Assembly (NCBI RefSeq): GCF_003119195.2
Contig: NZ_CP022253.1
Coordinates: 2,117,001 to 2,181,000, forward strand
Reading direction: 5' to 3'
DNA from: Azospirillum baldaniorum
GTDB taxonomy: Bacteria > Pseudomonadota > Alphaproteobacteria > Azospirillales > Azospirillaceae
DNA: 64,000 bases
In this document: one piece after another, positions 57,177 through 64,000 of the stretch
How the letters are laid out: each line of letters opens with the position of its first letter
Position numbering within the stretch: position 1 is the stretch's first letter
Notes under the pieces: model-generated
The model's database searches: none
Told to the model about the DNA's origin: nothing
The model's input: only the letters and a program-made list of their open reading frames with translations
Position numbers and translations under genes: made by a program

Positions 57177-58088
57177 TCACGTGCCGGGCGCAGCATCCTC
57201 TGGATTCCGGTCGCCCACGCCGAAGATCCAGCCCTCCTGCCGCCGCACCCGCGCGTCCATGGCCGGCGGACTCCACACCGCCTGCCGCTCGGCCAGCCAG
57301 CGCAGCCCCGCCGCCGAGACCAGGGCGTCCGCGTCATGGTCGGTCACCACTCCGGACAAGCCGGCGGGCGGCGCGCCGAGGACGGCCAGCGCGGCATCGG
57401 TCGCCGCCCCGTCGCGGATCTTGCGCAGCCCGAAGCCAGCGCGGATGAGGAACAGGCGCGGGTAGATCTCGCAGATGACGGTGCGGCCCGGACCCGGCGC
57501 GTCGAAGGGCCAGACCGCCACCCGGTCCGGCGCCGCCCGCTTCAGCGCCCGCAGCATGCGCATTCCGGCCAGACCGCCCTTCCCCACCTGCTTGGCGCCG
57601 ATCAGCTTGTAAGGGCTCTGCGGGCTGCCGTAGCCGTCGGCGCGGCACACCCGCTCGGTCCGCCGGTGCGGATCGCGGTACCAGTCCGGCTGCGTCCCGG
57701 CGCGCCAGAAATCGGCGCCGTAGCCCGGGTGCGCCGCGAAGCCGCCCCCGGCGAAATCCGGTTCCGCCCCGGCCACCGCCTCCACCAGGTCCCAGAGGTC
57801 GAACGCCGTCGCCAAGTCGGGGTCGGGGAAGTAGCGCCCGGCCACATCGAAGGGCAGCGAGAAGGCGCAGTCGATCCCGACCAACGCCGGCCCGCGCTCC
57901 AGCCCGTCCAGCAGCCAGTCGAACACGGCGGTGCGCGACCATTGCCGCTCCGTGGGAGCGACGACCCGGGGCGGCCCCTCCGCACCGCATTCGGCCACGG
58001 CGATGCCGGCGTAGCGCTTGCCCGCGGCGCCCGACCAGTCGATGGCGATGAAGCGCCCCAAGTCCGGCAGCGCGGCCCCCGTCGTCAT
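57177..58088 (-). CDS. DUF429-type protein, predicted RNase H-like fold
   Basis: 303 residues from ATG 58088 (MTTGAALPDLGRFIAIDWSG). The beginning FIAIDWSGA and GIDCAFSLPFDVAGRYF, with acidic residues at strand ends, match the DUF429/predicted RNase H-like nuclease group; later YKLIGAKQVGKGGLAGMRML and CEIYPRLFL are typical. Function is not established. Upstream of crcB by 67 bp on the same strand; may be part of that operon. Confidence 0.8.
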   Translation of the reverse strand: MTTGAALPDLGRFIAIDWSGAAGKRYAGIAVAECGAEGPPRVVAPTERQWSRTAVFDWLLDGLERGPALVGIDCAFSLPFDVAGRYFPDPDLATAFDLWDLVEAVAGAEPDFAGGGFAAHPGYGADFWRAGTQPDWYRDPHRRTERVCRADGYGSPQSPYKLIGAKQVGKGGLAGMRMLRALKRAAPDRVAVWPFDAPGPGRTVICEIYPRLFLIRAGFGLRKIRDGAATDAALAVLGAPPAGLSGVVTDHDADALVSAAGLRWLAERQAVWSPPAMDARVRRQEGWIFGVGDRNPEDAAPGT

Positions 58089-58172
58089 TCCTGATCGCCC
58101 CAATCCAATTTCACGATGCTGAAAGCGGAACGTCCGACAGTCAGCGCAGGATCATTGCACCGGAGTATCCCC

Positions 58173-58649
58173 ATGCCCACCCTCAGGATTGCCGGACTGC
58201 TCATCGCCGGTTTGCTCTTGTCCATCGCCCCGGCATGGAGCGCTCCCTGCCTGGAAATCCAAAGCGTCCGGCTTTCCGCCGATCCCGAACGCAACATGGC
58301 GGAGGGCGGGCGTCTCGCGCGACACATTCTGGGCGCGGTGCCACCGCCCAAGGCCGGGCAGAGCGTCGGCACGCCGATGTTCGCCGACCGCCGGGCCTGG
58401 GACGTGGCATGGCAGGCCTTGACCAGTCATCCGGGACAACTGCTGTGTGGCGACGAGATCGGCAGCACCCAGTACGGCAAGACGCTGGGCGTTCAGGTCC
58501 CCTCGATGCTGTGCGAAGAGACCGACGGCGCGGGGCGCTGCGTTCGCGCGCGGCCCTTCACCAGTGAAACCGTGACCTATGTGTTCGAGGTTTCCGGTCC
58601 GCCGGAGGCGCCGGCCTGGATTCTGGGAACCGCCTACCCGAAGCCGTGA
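58173..58649 (+). CDS. Secreted protein of unknown function
   Basis: 158 residues from ATG 58173 with CGGAG before it. Signal peptide MPTLRIAGLLIAGLLLSIAPAWSA, then a mature part with four cysteines (APCLEI, LLCGDE, MLCEETD, GRCVRA) that could form two disulfides. A WDVAWQALTSHPGQLLCGDEI segment is distinctive. Family not recognised. Diverges from the DUF429 gene and converges on rarA with a 7-bp gap. Confidence 0.75.
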   Translation: MPTLRIAGLLIAGLLLSIAPAWSAPCLEIQSVRLSADPERNMAEGGRLARHILGAVPPPKAGQSVGTPMFADRRAWDVAWQALTSHPGQLLCGDEIGSTQYGKTLGVQVPSMLCEETDGAGRCVRARPFTSETVTYVFEVSGPPEAPAWILGTAYPKP

Positions 58650-58656
58650 AACGCGG

Positions 58657-59994
58657 CTACTCGTCCCCGTCCGCGGCCTTGCGCTCGCGCAGGCGCCCCC
58701 AGTAGTCCTGGCGCTTCTTGATCTCGCGCTCGAATCCACGCTCCACCGGCTGGTAGAAGGCGCGCCGAGCCATGCCCTCCGGGAAGTAGTTCTGGCCGGA
58801 AAAGCCGTCCGCCGTGTCGTGGTCGTACTCGTAACCCTTGCCGTAACCGATCTGCTTCATCAGCTTGGTCGGGGCGTTCAGGATGTGCTTGGGCGGCATC
58901 AGGCTGCCGGTTTCCTTGGCGGCGCGCACCGCGCTCTTGTAGGCGGTGTAGCCGGCGTTCGACTTCGGCGCCGTCCCCAGATAGATGACCAGCTGGGCGA
59001 TGGCCAGTTCCCCCTCCGGGCTGCCCAGCCGCTCGTAGGCCTCCCAGGCGGCGGTGGCCTGGGCGAGCGCGTTGGGGTCGGCCATGCCGATATCCTCCAC
59101 CGCGAAGCGCGTCAGCCGGCGGGCGATGTAGCGCGGGTCCTCGCCACCCTCCAGCATGCGGGCGTACCAGTAGAGCGCCGCGTCGGTGTCCGACCCGCGC
59201 AGCGACTTGTGCAGCGCGCTGATGAGGTTGTAGTGCCCCTCCTGCGCCTTGTCGTAGAGCGGGGCGCGGCGCTGGATGGCGGTGGCGAGCGCGTTGTTGT
59301 CGAGAAGCGCGCCGTCCTCCGGCACCGGCAGGGCGAACAGCTCCTCGCAGAGGTTCAGGCAGAAGCGCCCGTCGCCGTCGGCCATCGCCTTCAGCGCCGC
59401 CCGCGCGTCCGGCGTCAGCGGCAGCGGGCGGCCCATCTCCGCCTCGGCCCGCGACAGCAGCTTTTCCAGCGCGGCGTCGTCCAGCCGGTTCAGCACGAAG
59501 ACCTGGGCGCGGGACAGAAGCGCCGCGTTCAGCTCGAAGGACGGATTTTCGGTGGTGGCGCCGACCAGCGTGACGGTGCCGTCCTCCACATAGGGCAGGA
59601 AACCGTCCTGCTGGGAGCGGTTGAATCGGTGGATCTCGTCGATGAACAGCAGCGTGCCCTGCCCGGCCGCGCGCCGCGCCCGGGCGGCGTCGAACACCTT
59701 GCGCAGGTCGGCCACGCCGGAGAACACCGCCGACAGCGGCTCGAAATGCAGGTCGGTGGACAGGGCCAGCAGCCGCGCGATGGTTGTCTTGCCGCAGCCG
59801 GGCGGCCCCCACAGGATCATGGAGGCCAGCCGGCGCGCGGCGACCATGCGGCCCAGCGGGCCGTCGGGCTTCAGCAGATGCTCCTGCCCGACCACCTCGC
59901 CCAGGCTGCGCGGGCGCAGCCGGTCGGCCAGCGGGCGGGGGGCGCCCGCCTCGAACAGGCCGCCGGTGGCTCCGGAGTCGCCGCGTTTGCTCAT
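58657..59994 (-). CDS. rarA: Replication-associated recombination protein A (RarA/MgsA)
   Basis: AAA+ ATPase related to clamp loaders that acts at stalled replication forks. The 445-residue protein has PLADRLRPRSLGEVVGQEHLL, Walker A GPPGCGKTT at 63-71, Walker B LLFIDEIHRF near 115, sensor 1 VGATTENPSFELN and the C-terminal domain with RYIARRLTRFAVEDIGMADP and PKSNAGYTAY. Start ATG 59994 matches homologues. 28 bp downstream of the lipoprotein gene on the same strand. Confidence 0.96.
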   Translation of the reverse strand: MSKRGDSGATGGLFEAGAPRPLADRLRPRSLGEVVGQEHLLKPDGPLGRMVAARRLASMILWGPPGCGKTTIARLLALSTDLHFEPLSAVFSGVADLRKVFDAARARRAAGQGTLLFIDEIHRFNRSQQDGFLPYVEDGTVTLVGATTENPSFELNAALLSRAQVFVLNRLDDAALEKLLSRAEAEMGRPLPLTPDARAALKAMADGDGRFCLNLCEELFALPVPEDGALLDNNALATAIQRRAPLYDKAQEGHYNLISALHKSLRGSDTDAALYWYARMLEGGEDPRYIARRLTRFAVEDIGMADPNALAQATAAWEAYERLGSPEGELAIAQLVIYLGTAPKSNAGYTAYKSAVRAAKETGSLMPPKHILNAPTKLMKQIGYGKGYEYDHDTADGFSGQNYFPEGMARRAFYQPVERGFEREIKKRQDYWGRLRERKAADGDE

Positions 59995-60022
59995 CGCTGA
60001 TCCACCGATCGCACCGGACCGG

Positions 60023-60427
60023 TCACTGGTTGGTGGGCGCGCCGCAGCGCTGGTAACACATGCGCAGCGAATGCTGGCAGTTGTCGGTCGGCGAGAAGAT
60101 GCCGCCGCGGTCCGGACGGTCAAGCCCGCTCTGCGCGCGCGCGGCCACCGAGTCCATGCAGGAGTTGTTGCTGCGCTCGCACTGGGCGCGGCAGGAATCG
60201 TCGCTGCCGACACCGCCGTCCAGGCGGAGCGACGGGTCTTCGACCCCGCGGGCCGGGCGCGAGGCGGCCGGCGACCCGGCGGGAGCCGTTGTGGGGGCCG
60301 CGGTGGAGGCCGCCGGAGCACCGCCCACGGCGGCGCCGGACGAACGCCCCGGCGCGTCCGCGCAGGCGGCGAGCGCAACCAGGGCGAGGGCCAGCACCGG
60401 CCCCAGAATGAGTTTCGGACGGAACAT
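60023..60427 (-). CDS. Cysteine-patterned lipoprotein of unknown function
   Basis: 134 residues from ATG 60427 with GGGAG about nine bases before it. Lipoprotein signal with lipobox LAAC (residues about 19-22), then an Ala/Pro/Ser-rich linker of about 40 residues. The C-terminal part has six cysteines in mirrored order: C-x3-C-x6-C (CRAQCERSNNSC) and C-x6-C-x3-C (CQHSLRMCYQRC), as expected for a disulfide-tied helical hairpin. I do not recognise the family. Lies just upstream of rarA. Confidence 0.78.
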   Translation of the reverse strand: MFRPKLILGPVLALALVALAACADAPGRSSGAAVGGAPAASTAAPTTAPAGSPAASRPARGVEDPSLRLDGGVGSDDSCRAQCERSNNSCMDSVAARAQSGLDRPDRGGIFSPTDNCQHSLRMCYQRCGAPTNQ

Positions 60428-60552
60428 CTCGGCTTTGACTCCCATTGTTCTTGCGTGACCCCGGACGTTGGCGGATGGTCCCCCGCATTGGACCATGCCG
60501 CGGGCTCGGCGCCCACTATGCCGGGAACGCAAGCGATAAGGGAATGCCTCAA

Positions 60553-60816
60553 ATGAGTCCCAACAATCCCGGCCCGTCGCCGCGCCGCCGGACATCGACC
60601 ACCGTCTTCGTGGCGCTGCTGATCGGCGGCCTGCTGCTGCTCGTCGTGCGCATGCTCGCCATGCCCACCGTCAGCGCCGGCGAGGTCGTGCTGCCCCTGC
60701 TGGCCGGCATCGGCATGGCGCTGGCCATCGGCGTGATGGTCATGCGCGACCGCCGCGAGCGCAACGCCCTGCCCCCGTCGGAGCGCAACCGCCAGGACCG
60801 CGGGATGCCGGATTGA
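60553..60816 (+). CDS. Small two-segment membrane protein
   Basis: 87 residues from ATG 60553 (an in-frame ATG at 60544 is possible). A basic N-terminus (PSPRRRTST) leads into two hydrophobic segments (TVFVALLIGGLLLLVVRML and VVLPLLAGIGMALAIGVMVM) and a charged tail (RDRRERNALPPSERNRQDR). Inside-positive at both ends. No family recognised. Convergent with the YqaA-type gene. Confidence 0.65.
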   Translation: MSPNNPGPSPRRRTSTTVFVALLIGGLLLLVVRMLAMPTVSAGEVVLPLLAGIGMALAIGVMVMRDRRERNALPPSERNRQDRGMPD

Positions 60817-60861
60817 TTCTTGGTGGATGCGGGTGACGCGCGGGGCCGAGCCCCGCGCCGC

Positions 60862-61440
60862 TCACACGAATTTGAAGCTGAGCAATCCGCCGATGATGAT
60901 GACCAGCAGAACGGTCGTCACCAGCATCAGCCGCTTCTCGATGATGTCGCGCACCTGCGGCCCGTAGAAGTGCAGCAGGATCGCGATCATGTAGAATCGC
61001 GAGAATCGCGCAACGATCGAGCACAGGATGAACACCGTCAGGTCGAGATGTGCGAACCCCGCGGTGATCGTCAGCAATTTGTAGGGTATGGGCGTGATGC
61101 CCTTGAGGATCAGGAACCAGGGGCCGAATTCGGCGAACATGTCCTGGAAGCGCTGGAACGACTCTTGCGCGTTGTAGAGGTCGATGATCAGCCGTCCGAT
61201 GCTCTCGAACAGGTAGAACCCGACCGCGTAGCCGAACAGCCCGCCGATCAGCGAGGCCAGTGCGCAGATGTTGGTGTAGCGCCAGAGCTTCTTAGGCTCC
61301 GCCAGACACATCGGCACCAGCATGACGTCGGGCGGCAGAGGGAAGAAGGAGCTTTCCGCGAAGGAGACGGCGGACATCCACCAGACGGCGTCCTTGCGGG
61401 CGGAGAGCTTGAGAATCCGGTTGTAGAGAGGTTTCAGCAT
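60862..61440 (-). CDS. YqaA-type membrane protein (SNARE-associated/DedA relative)
   Basis: 192 residues from ATG 61440 (MLKPLYNRILKLSARKDA). Shows SFAESSFFPLPPDVMLVPM, GGLFGYAVGFYLFESIGR and FGPWFLILKGITPIPYKLLTITAGFA, the VTT-like core of the YqaA branch, plus a C-terminal hydrophobic anchor. DedA-superfamily proteins are lipid-carrier flippases or transporters; YqaA has no assigned substrate. It follows rplQ after a terminator, on the same strand. Confidence 0.88.
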   Translation of the reverse strand: MLKPLYNRILKLSARKDAVWWMSAVSFAESSFFPLPPDVMLVPMCLAEPKKLWRYTNICALASLIGGLFGYAVGFYLFESIGRLIIDLYNAQESFQRFQDMFAEFGPWFLILKGITPIPYKLLTITAGFAHLDLTVFILCSIVARFSRFYMIAILLHFYGPQVRDIIEKRLMLVTTVLLVIIIGGLLSFKFV

Positions 61441-61489
61441 ACCGCGCGCGCGGCGCCCTCCCGAAGTGACGGAACCCGAAAACCGGAAA

Positions 61490-61521
61490 CCCTCCCTCCG
61501 GGGATGAACCCGAAGGGAGGG
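61490..61521 (-). terminator. Terminator after rplQ
   Basis: Minus strand: CCCTCCCTTCGGG, short loop, CCCCGGAGGGAGGG, then TTTCC. A long GC stem 80 bp after the rplQ stop, ending the ribosomal alpha operon before the YqaA-type gene. Confidence 0.65.
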
Positions 61522-61600
61522 CCGGTCGGTCACCTATATCGTCGTCCGCGGCCCGGGGGCAACGGCGACGACAAGATTTCACGAAAGCTCAACCGTGGGC

Positions 61601-62023
61601 TCAGCCCTCGGCCTCGACCTCTTCCTTGATCTCCACCGGGCCCGAATCCTGGCCCTTGGCGGCGACGTCACGGTCGACCAGCTCGATCACGCCCATGGCG
61701 GCGGCATCGCCGTAGCGGAAGCCGGCCTTCAGGACGCGGCTGTAGCCACCCTGGCGGTCCTTGTAACGGTCGGCCAGGACGGTGAACAGCTTGGTCACCA
61801 TCGCGTCGTCGCGCAGCTGCGCGAAGGCGAGACGGCGGTTGGCGAGGCCACCCTTCTTGCCGAGCGTGATCAGACGCTCGACGATCGGGCGCAGATCCTT
61901 AGCCTTCGGCAGGGTCGTCTTGATCTGCTCGTGCTTGATCAGCGCATTCGCCATGTTCGAGAACATGGCCTTGCGGTGGCTGGTGGTCTTGCTGAACTTA
62001 CGTCCGGAAACGCCGTGACGCAT
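61601..62023 (-). CDS. rplQ: 50S ribosomal protein L17
   Basis: 140 residues, [29 protein letters not shown] with the L17 signature ([12 protein letters not shown]) and [18 protein letters not shown] near the end. It carries a short acidic C-terminal extension ([11 protein letters not shown]). It follows rpoA by 216 bp on the same strand; that gap contains a palindromic repeat, longer than usual for this gene pair. Confidence 0.97.
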   Translation of the reverse strand: MRHGVSGRKFSKTTSHRKAMFSNMANALIKHEQIKTTLPKAKDLRPIVERLITLGKKGGLANRRLAFAQLRDDAMVTKLFTVLADRYKDRQGGYSRVLKAGFRYGDAAAMGVIELVDRDVAAKGQDSGPVEIKEEVEAEG

Positions 62024-62135
62024 GACGGTCCTCCTTCATGGCGTGGCCCCCCTCGGGGAGCCGGTGGTGAACCCGACCGCCCAGTTTTCGGCTGGTACGG
62101 CGCGGGGCGGGCCGGTTGATGGCCCTGGGAACACT

Positions 62136-62223
62136 TGCCCCCTCCCCGGCCCTCCCCCGCCTTCGGCAAGGGAGGGAGATCATCCCCTCCCCTGCGAAGC
62201 CGGGGAGGGTCAGGGAGGGGGCA
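62136..62223. repeat. Imperfect palindromic repeat between rpoA and rplQ
   Basis: TTGCCCCCTCCCCGGCCCTC on the left and its near reverse complement ending GGGAGGGGGCAA on the right frame about 88 bp, with further inner pairing (CTTCGGC / GCGAAG region). It is a GC-rich dispersed-repeat type, of different sequence from the repeat at 47356, and sits in an essential operon. Confidence 0.7.
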
Positions 62224-62239
62224 ATAAGGTGTGCGAGAC

Positions 62240-63259
62240 TTAGTACGGCTCTTCCAGACGCTTGGCCAGCTCTTCGATGTTCTCGGGCGGCCAGTTCGGG
62301 ATTTCCATACCGAGGTGCAGACCCATCTGGGCCAGCACTTCCTTGATCTCGTTCAGCGACTTGCGGCCGAAGTTCGGCGTGCGGAGCATCTCCGCCTCGG
62401 TCTTCTGCACCAGATCGCCGATGTAGACGATGTTGTCGTTCTTGAGGCAGTTGGCCGAACGGACCGACAGTTCCAGCTCGTCCACCTTGCGGAGCAGGTT
62501 CTTGTTGAACGGAACCTCCTCGTGCTTCTCCTCGGCGACCGCGTGGGTCGGCTCCTCGAAGTTGATGAACAGCTGCAGCTGGTCCTGGAGGATGCGGGCG
62601 GCCAAAGCCACCGCGTCGTCCGGCTTCACGGCGCCGTTGGTCTCGACGACCATCGACAGGCGGTCATAGTCGGTGACCTGCCCGACGCGGGCGTTGTCGA
62701 CCTTGTAGGAGATCTTGCGGACCGGCGAGAACAGCGCGTCGACCGGGATCAGGCCGATCGGGGCGTCCTCCGGACGGTTCTGGCTGGCCGGGACATAGCC
62801 CTTGCCGGTCTCGACCGTCAGTTCCATGTTCAGGCGGGCGCCGTTGTCCAGCGTGCAGATCACGAGATCCGGGTCCATCACCTGGATGTCCGCGCCGGTC
62901 TCGATCATGCCGGCCTTCACCTCGCCGGGGCCTTCGGCGCGCAGGCGCATGCGCTTCGGGCCGTCACCGCCCATACGCAGACCCATCGACTTGATGTTGA
63001 GGACGATGTCGGTCACGTCCTCGCGCACGCCGGGGATCGACGAGAACTCGTGCAGCACGCCATCGATGTGGATCGCCGTGACGGCCGCACCCTGCAGCGA
63101 GGAGAGCAGCACGCGACGCAGCGCGTTGCCGAGCGTCAGACCGAAGCCACGCTCCAGCGGCTCGGCCACGACGGTCGCCGTGCGGTCGGCGTCGTCACCG
63201 GGCTGGATGTCCAGCTTGTTCGGCTTGATCAGTTCCTGCCAGTTCTTCTGAAGAGCCAC
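62240..63259 (-). CDS. rpoA: DNA-directed RNA polymerase subunit alpha
   Basis: 339 residues. N-terminal dimerisation domain ([22 protein letters not shown] near residue 32) and C-terminal domain ([28 protein letters not shown] ... [13 protein letters not shown]) that contacts UP elements and activators. Normal length. Preceded by rpsK with a 131-bp gap containing a compound hairpin and followed by rplQ; the ribosomal alpha operon without rpsD, as usual in Alphaproteobacteria. Confidence 0.98.
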   Translation of the reverse strand: MALQKNWQELIKPNKLDIQPGDDADRTATVVAEPLERGFGLTLGNALRRVLLSSLQGAAVTAIHIDGVLHEFSSIPGVREDVTDIVLNIKSMGLRMGGDGPKRMRLRAEGPGEVKAGMIETGADIQVMDPDLVICTLDNGARLNMELTVETGKGYVPASQNRPEDAPIGLIPVDALFSPVRKISYKVDNARVGQVTDYDRLSMVVETNGAVKPDDAVALAARILQDQLQLFINFEEPTHAVAEEKHEEVPFNKNLLRKVDELELSVRSANCLKNDNIVYIGDLVQKTEAEMLRTPNFGRKSLNEIKEVLAQMGLHLGMEIPNWPPENIEELAKRLEEPY

Positions 63260-63305
63260 GGTATTACCTCATGCCATCGGGGTGGACACACGTCCGCGGA
63301 GACCG

Positions 63306-63358
63306 GCCGTTCCCATCCGATGGCGCCGCGATGGCTGCGGCGCCTGTCCCGGAACGGC
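63306..63358. repeat. Compound hairpin between rpsK and rpoA
   Basis: Outer arms GCCGTTCC (63306-63313) and GGAACGGC (63351-63358), inner arms GGCGCCGC (63322-63329) and GCGGCGCC (63337-63344) with a 7-base loop. All pairs are perfect. No T tract on the minus strand, so it is more likely an RNA-processing or partial-termination element than a full stop. Confidence 0.55.
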
Positions 63359-63390
63359 GGGTCCCCGCGGGTGCGGAGTAGCGATGCTTC

Positions 63391-63789
63391 TTAGACGCGA
63401 CGCTTCTTCGGCGGACGGACGCCGTTGTGCGGGATCGGCGTGACGTCGCGGATCGAGGTGATCTGGAAGCCGATCGACTGCAGAGCGCGCAGCGCCGACT
63501 CACGCCCCGAACCCGGACCCTTCACCTCGACCTCGAGGGTCTTCATGCCGTGTTCCTGGGCCTTGCGGCCCGCGTCCTCGGCGGCGACCTGGGCGGCGTA
63601 GGGGGTCGACTTGCGCGAACCCTTGAAGCCCATCGTGCCCGACGACGACCAGGCGATGGTGTTGCCCTGCGCGTCGGTGATGGTGATCATCGTGTTGTTG
63701 AAGGAGGCGTTCACGTGAGCGACGCCGGCGGTGATGTTCTTGCGCTCGCGACGACGAAGACGCTGCGAAGCGGCTGAGGGCTTGGCCAT
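63391..63789 (-). CDS. rpsK: 30S ribosomal protein S11
   Basis: 132 residues with S11 signatures: [38 protein letters not shown] and the C-terminal [23 protein letters not shown]. Normal length. 15 bp after rpsM, and upstream of rpoA. Confidence 0.98.
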   Translation of the reverse strand: MAKPSAASQRLRRRERKNITAGVAHVNASFNNTMITITDAQGNTIAWSSSGTMGFKGSRKSTPYAAQVAAEDAGRKAQEHGMKTLEVEVKGPGSGRESALRALQSIGFQITSIRDVTPIPHNGVRPPKKRRV

Positions 63790-63804
63790 GGTCCGTGCGT
63801 CCTC

Positions 63805-64000
63805 TTACTTCTTCTTGCCGGCGATCGGCTTGGCCGGACCCTTGCGGGTGCGGGCGTTCGTGTGGGTGCGCTGGCCGCGGACCGGCAGGCCCTTGCGGTG
63901 ACGCAGGCCACGGTAGCAGGCCATGTCCATCAGACGCTTGATGTTCATGGCGACCGAACGGCGCAGGTCGCCTTCGACGCGGTAGTCGGCGTCGATGGTC
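63805..64000 (-). CDS. rpsM: 30S ribosomal protein S13, 5' part outside window
   Basis: The last 64 codons of rpsM are present; translation gives [20 protein letters not shown], then [20 protein letters not shown] and the basic end [11 protein letters not shown]. These match the S13 C-terminal region, which contacts tRNA. Stop TAA at 63807-63805. First visible gene of the rpsM-rpsK-rpoA-rplQ unit. Confidence 0.96.
   Translation of the reverse strand, partial: TIDADYRVEGDLRRSVAMNIKRLMDMACYRGLRHRKGLPVRGQRTHTNARTRKGPAKPIAGKKK

Overview
This 64 kb window is a piece of a high-GC alphaproteobacterial chromosome. Gene content and protein sequences fit Azospirillum (Rhodospirillales) best: a glnB-glnA pair with an upstream sigma-54 site, a contiguous nuoA-to-nuoG operon, an hup/lon/clpX/clpP/tig proteostasis block, and GC-rich palindromic intergenic repeats. 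The genus is an inference from sequence familiarity, not a database match. Because of the high GC content almost every gene has long open antisense frames; these are ignored.

Layout. 1-5709 (minus): NADH dehydrogenase genes nuoG (cut by the window edge) back to nuoA. 6054-6368: tRNA-Asp and tRNA-Val. 6474-13164 (minus): hup, lon, clpX, clpP, tig, with a good RpoH-type promoter before lon, then tRNA-Leu, malonyl-CoA decarboxylase, the NAD(P)HX repair enzyme and two identical tandem tRNA-His genes. 17381-19401 (plus): glnB-glnA, nitrogen control and ammonia assimilation. 19556-23886 (minus): an Hsp70-like YegD, MaoC hydratase, PhzF, GNAT, DUF1127 and a Bax-inhibitor-1 membrane protein. 24288-26558: two small membrane proteins and a MocR-type regulator with its own apparent operator. 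26586-30678 (minus): hemerythrin protein, folP, glmM, thiD. 30757-33014 (minus): egtB-egtD for ergothioneine.

33194-42829: an SDR enzyme, two c-di-GMP enzymes (CHASE-PAS-GGDEF-EAL and REC-GGDEF), a beta-CASP metallo-hydrolase with a PRPP-synthetase homologue, a Nudix-fold protein with a damaged Nudix box, and proteins of unknown function. 43378-43656 has no protein gene but holds a plus-strand intrinsic terminator with no gene in front of it, preceded by sequence that can fold under a 9-bp closing stem: the best candidate here for an undescribed RNA. 44145-49058 (minus): a BMP-type nucleoside-like ABC importer, with a long palindromic repeat inside the operon. 49376-51638 (plus): rnk, ygfZ and a PRC-barrel protein. 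51709-60427: mostly minus-strand genes (ATP12 chaperone, phosphatase, BenE transporter, RluA synthase, CrcB, DUF429, RarA), with a divergent GntR regulator facing benE across a 12-bp palindrome. 60862-64000 (minus): YqaA-type membrane protein, rplQ, rpoA, rpsK and the 3' end of rpsM.

Overall this is mainly core chromosome. No phage, insertion sequence, CRISPR array, toxin-antitoxin pair or defence island was seen. The interest lies in regulatory sites, intergenic repeats, the orphan RNA candidate and several uncharacterised small proteins.
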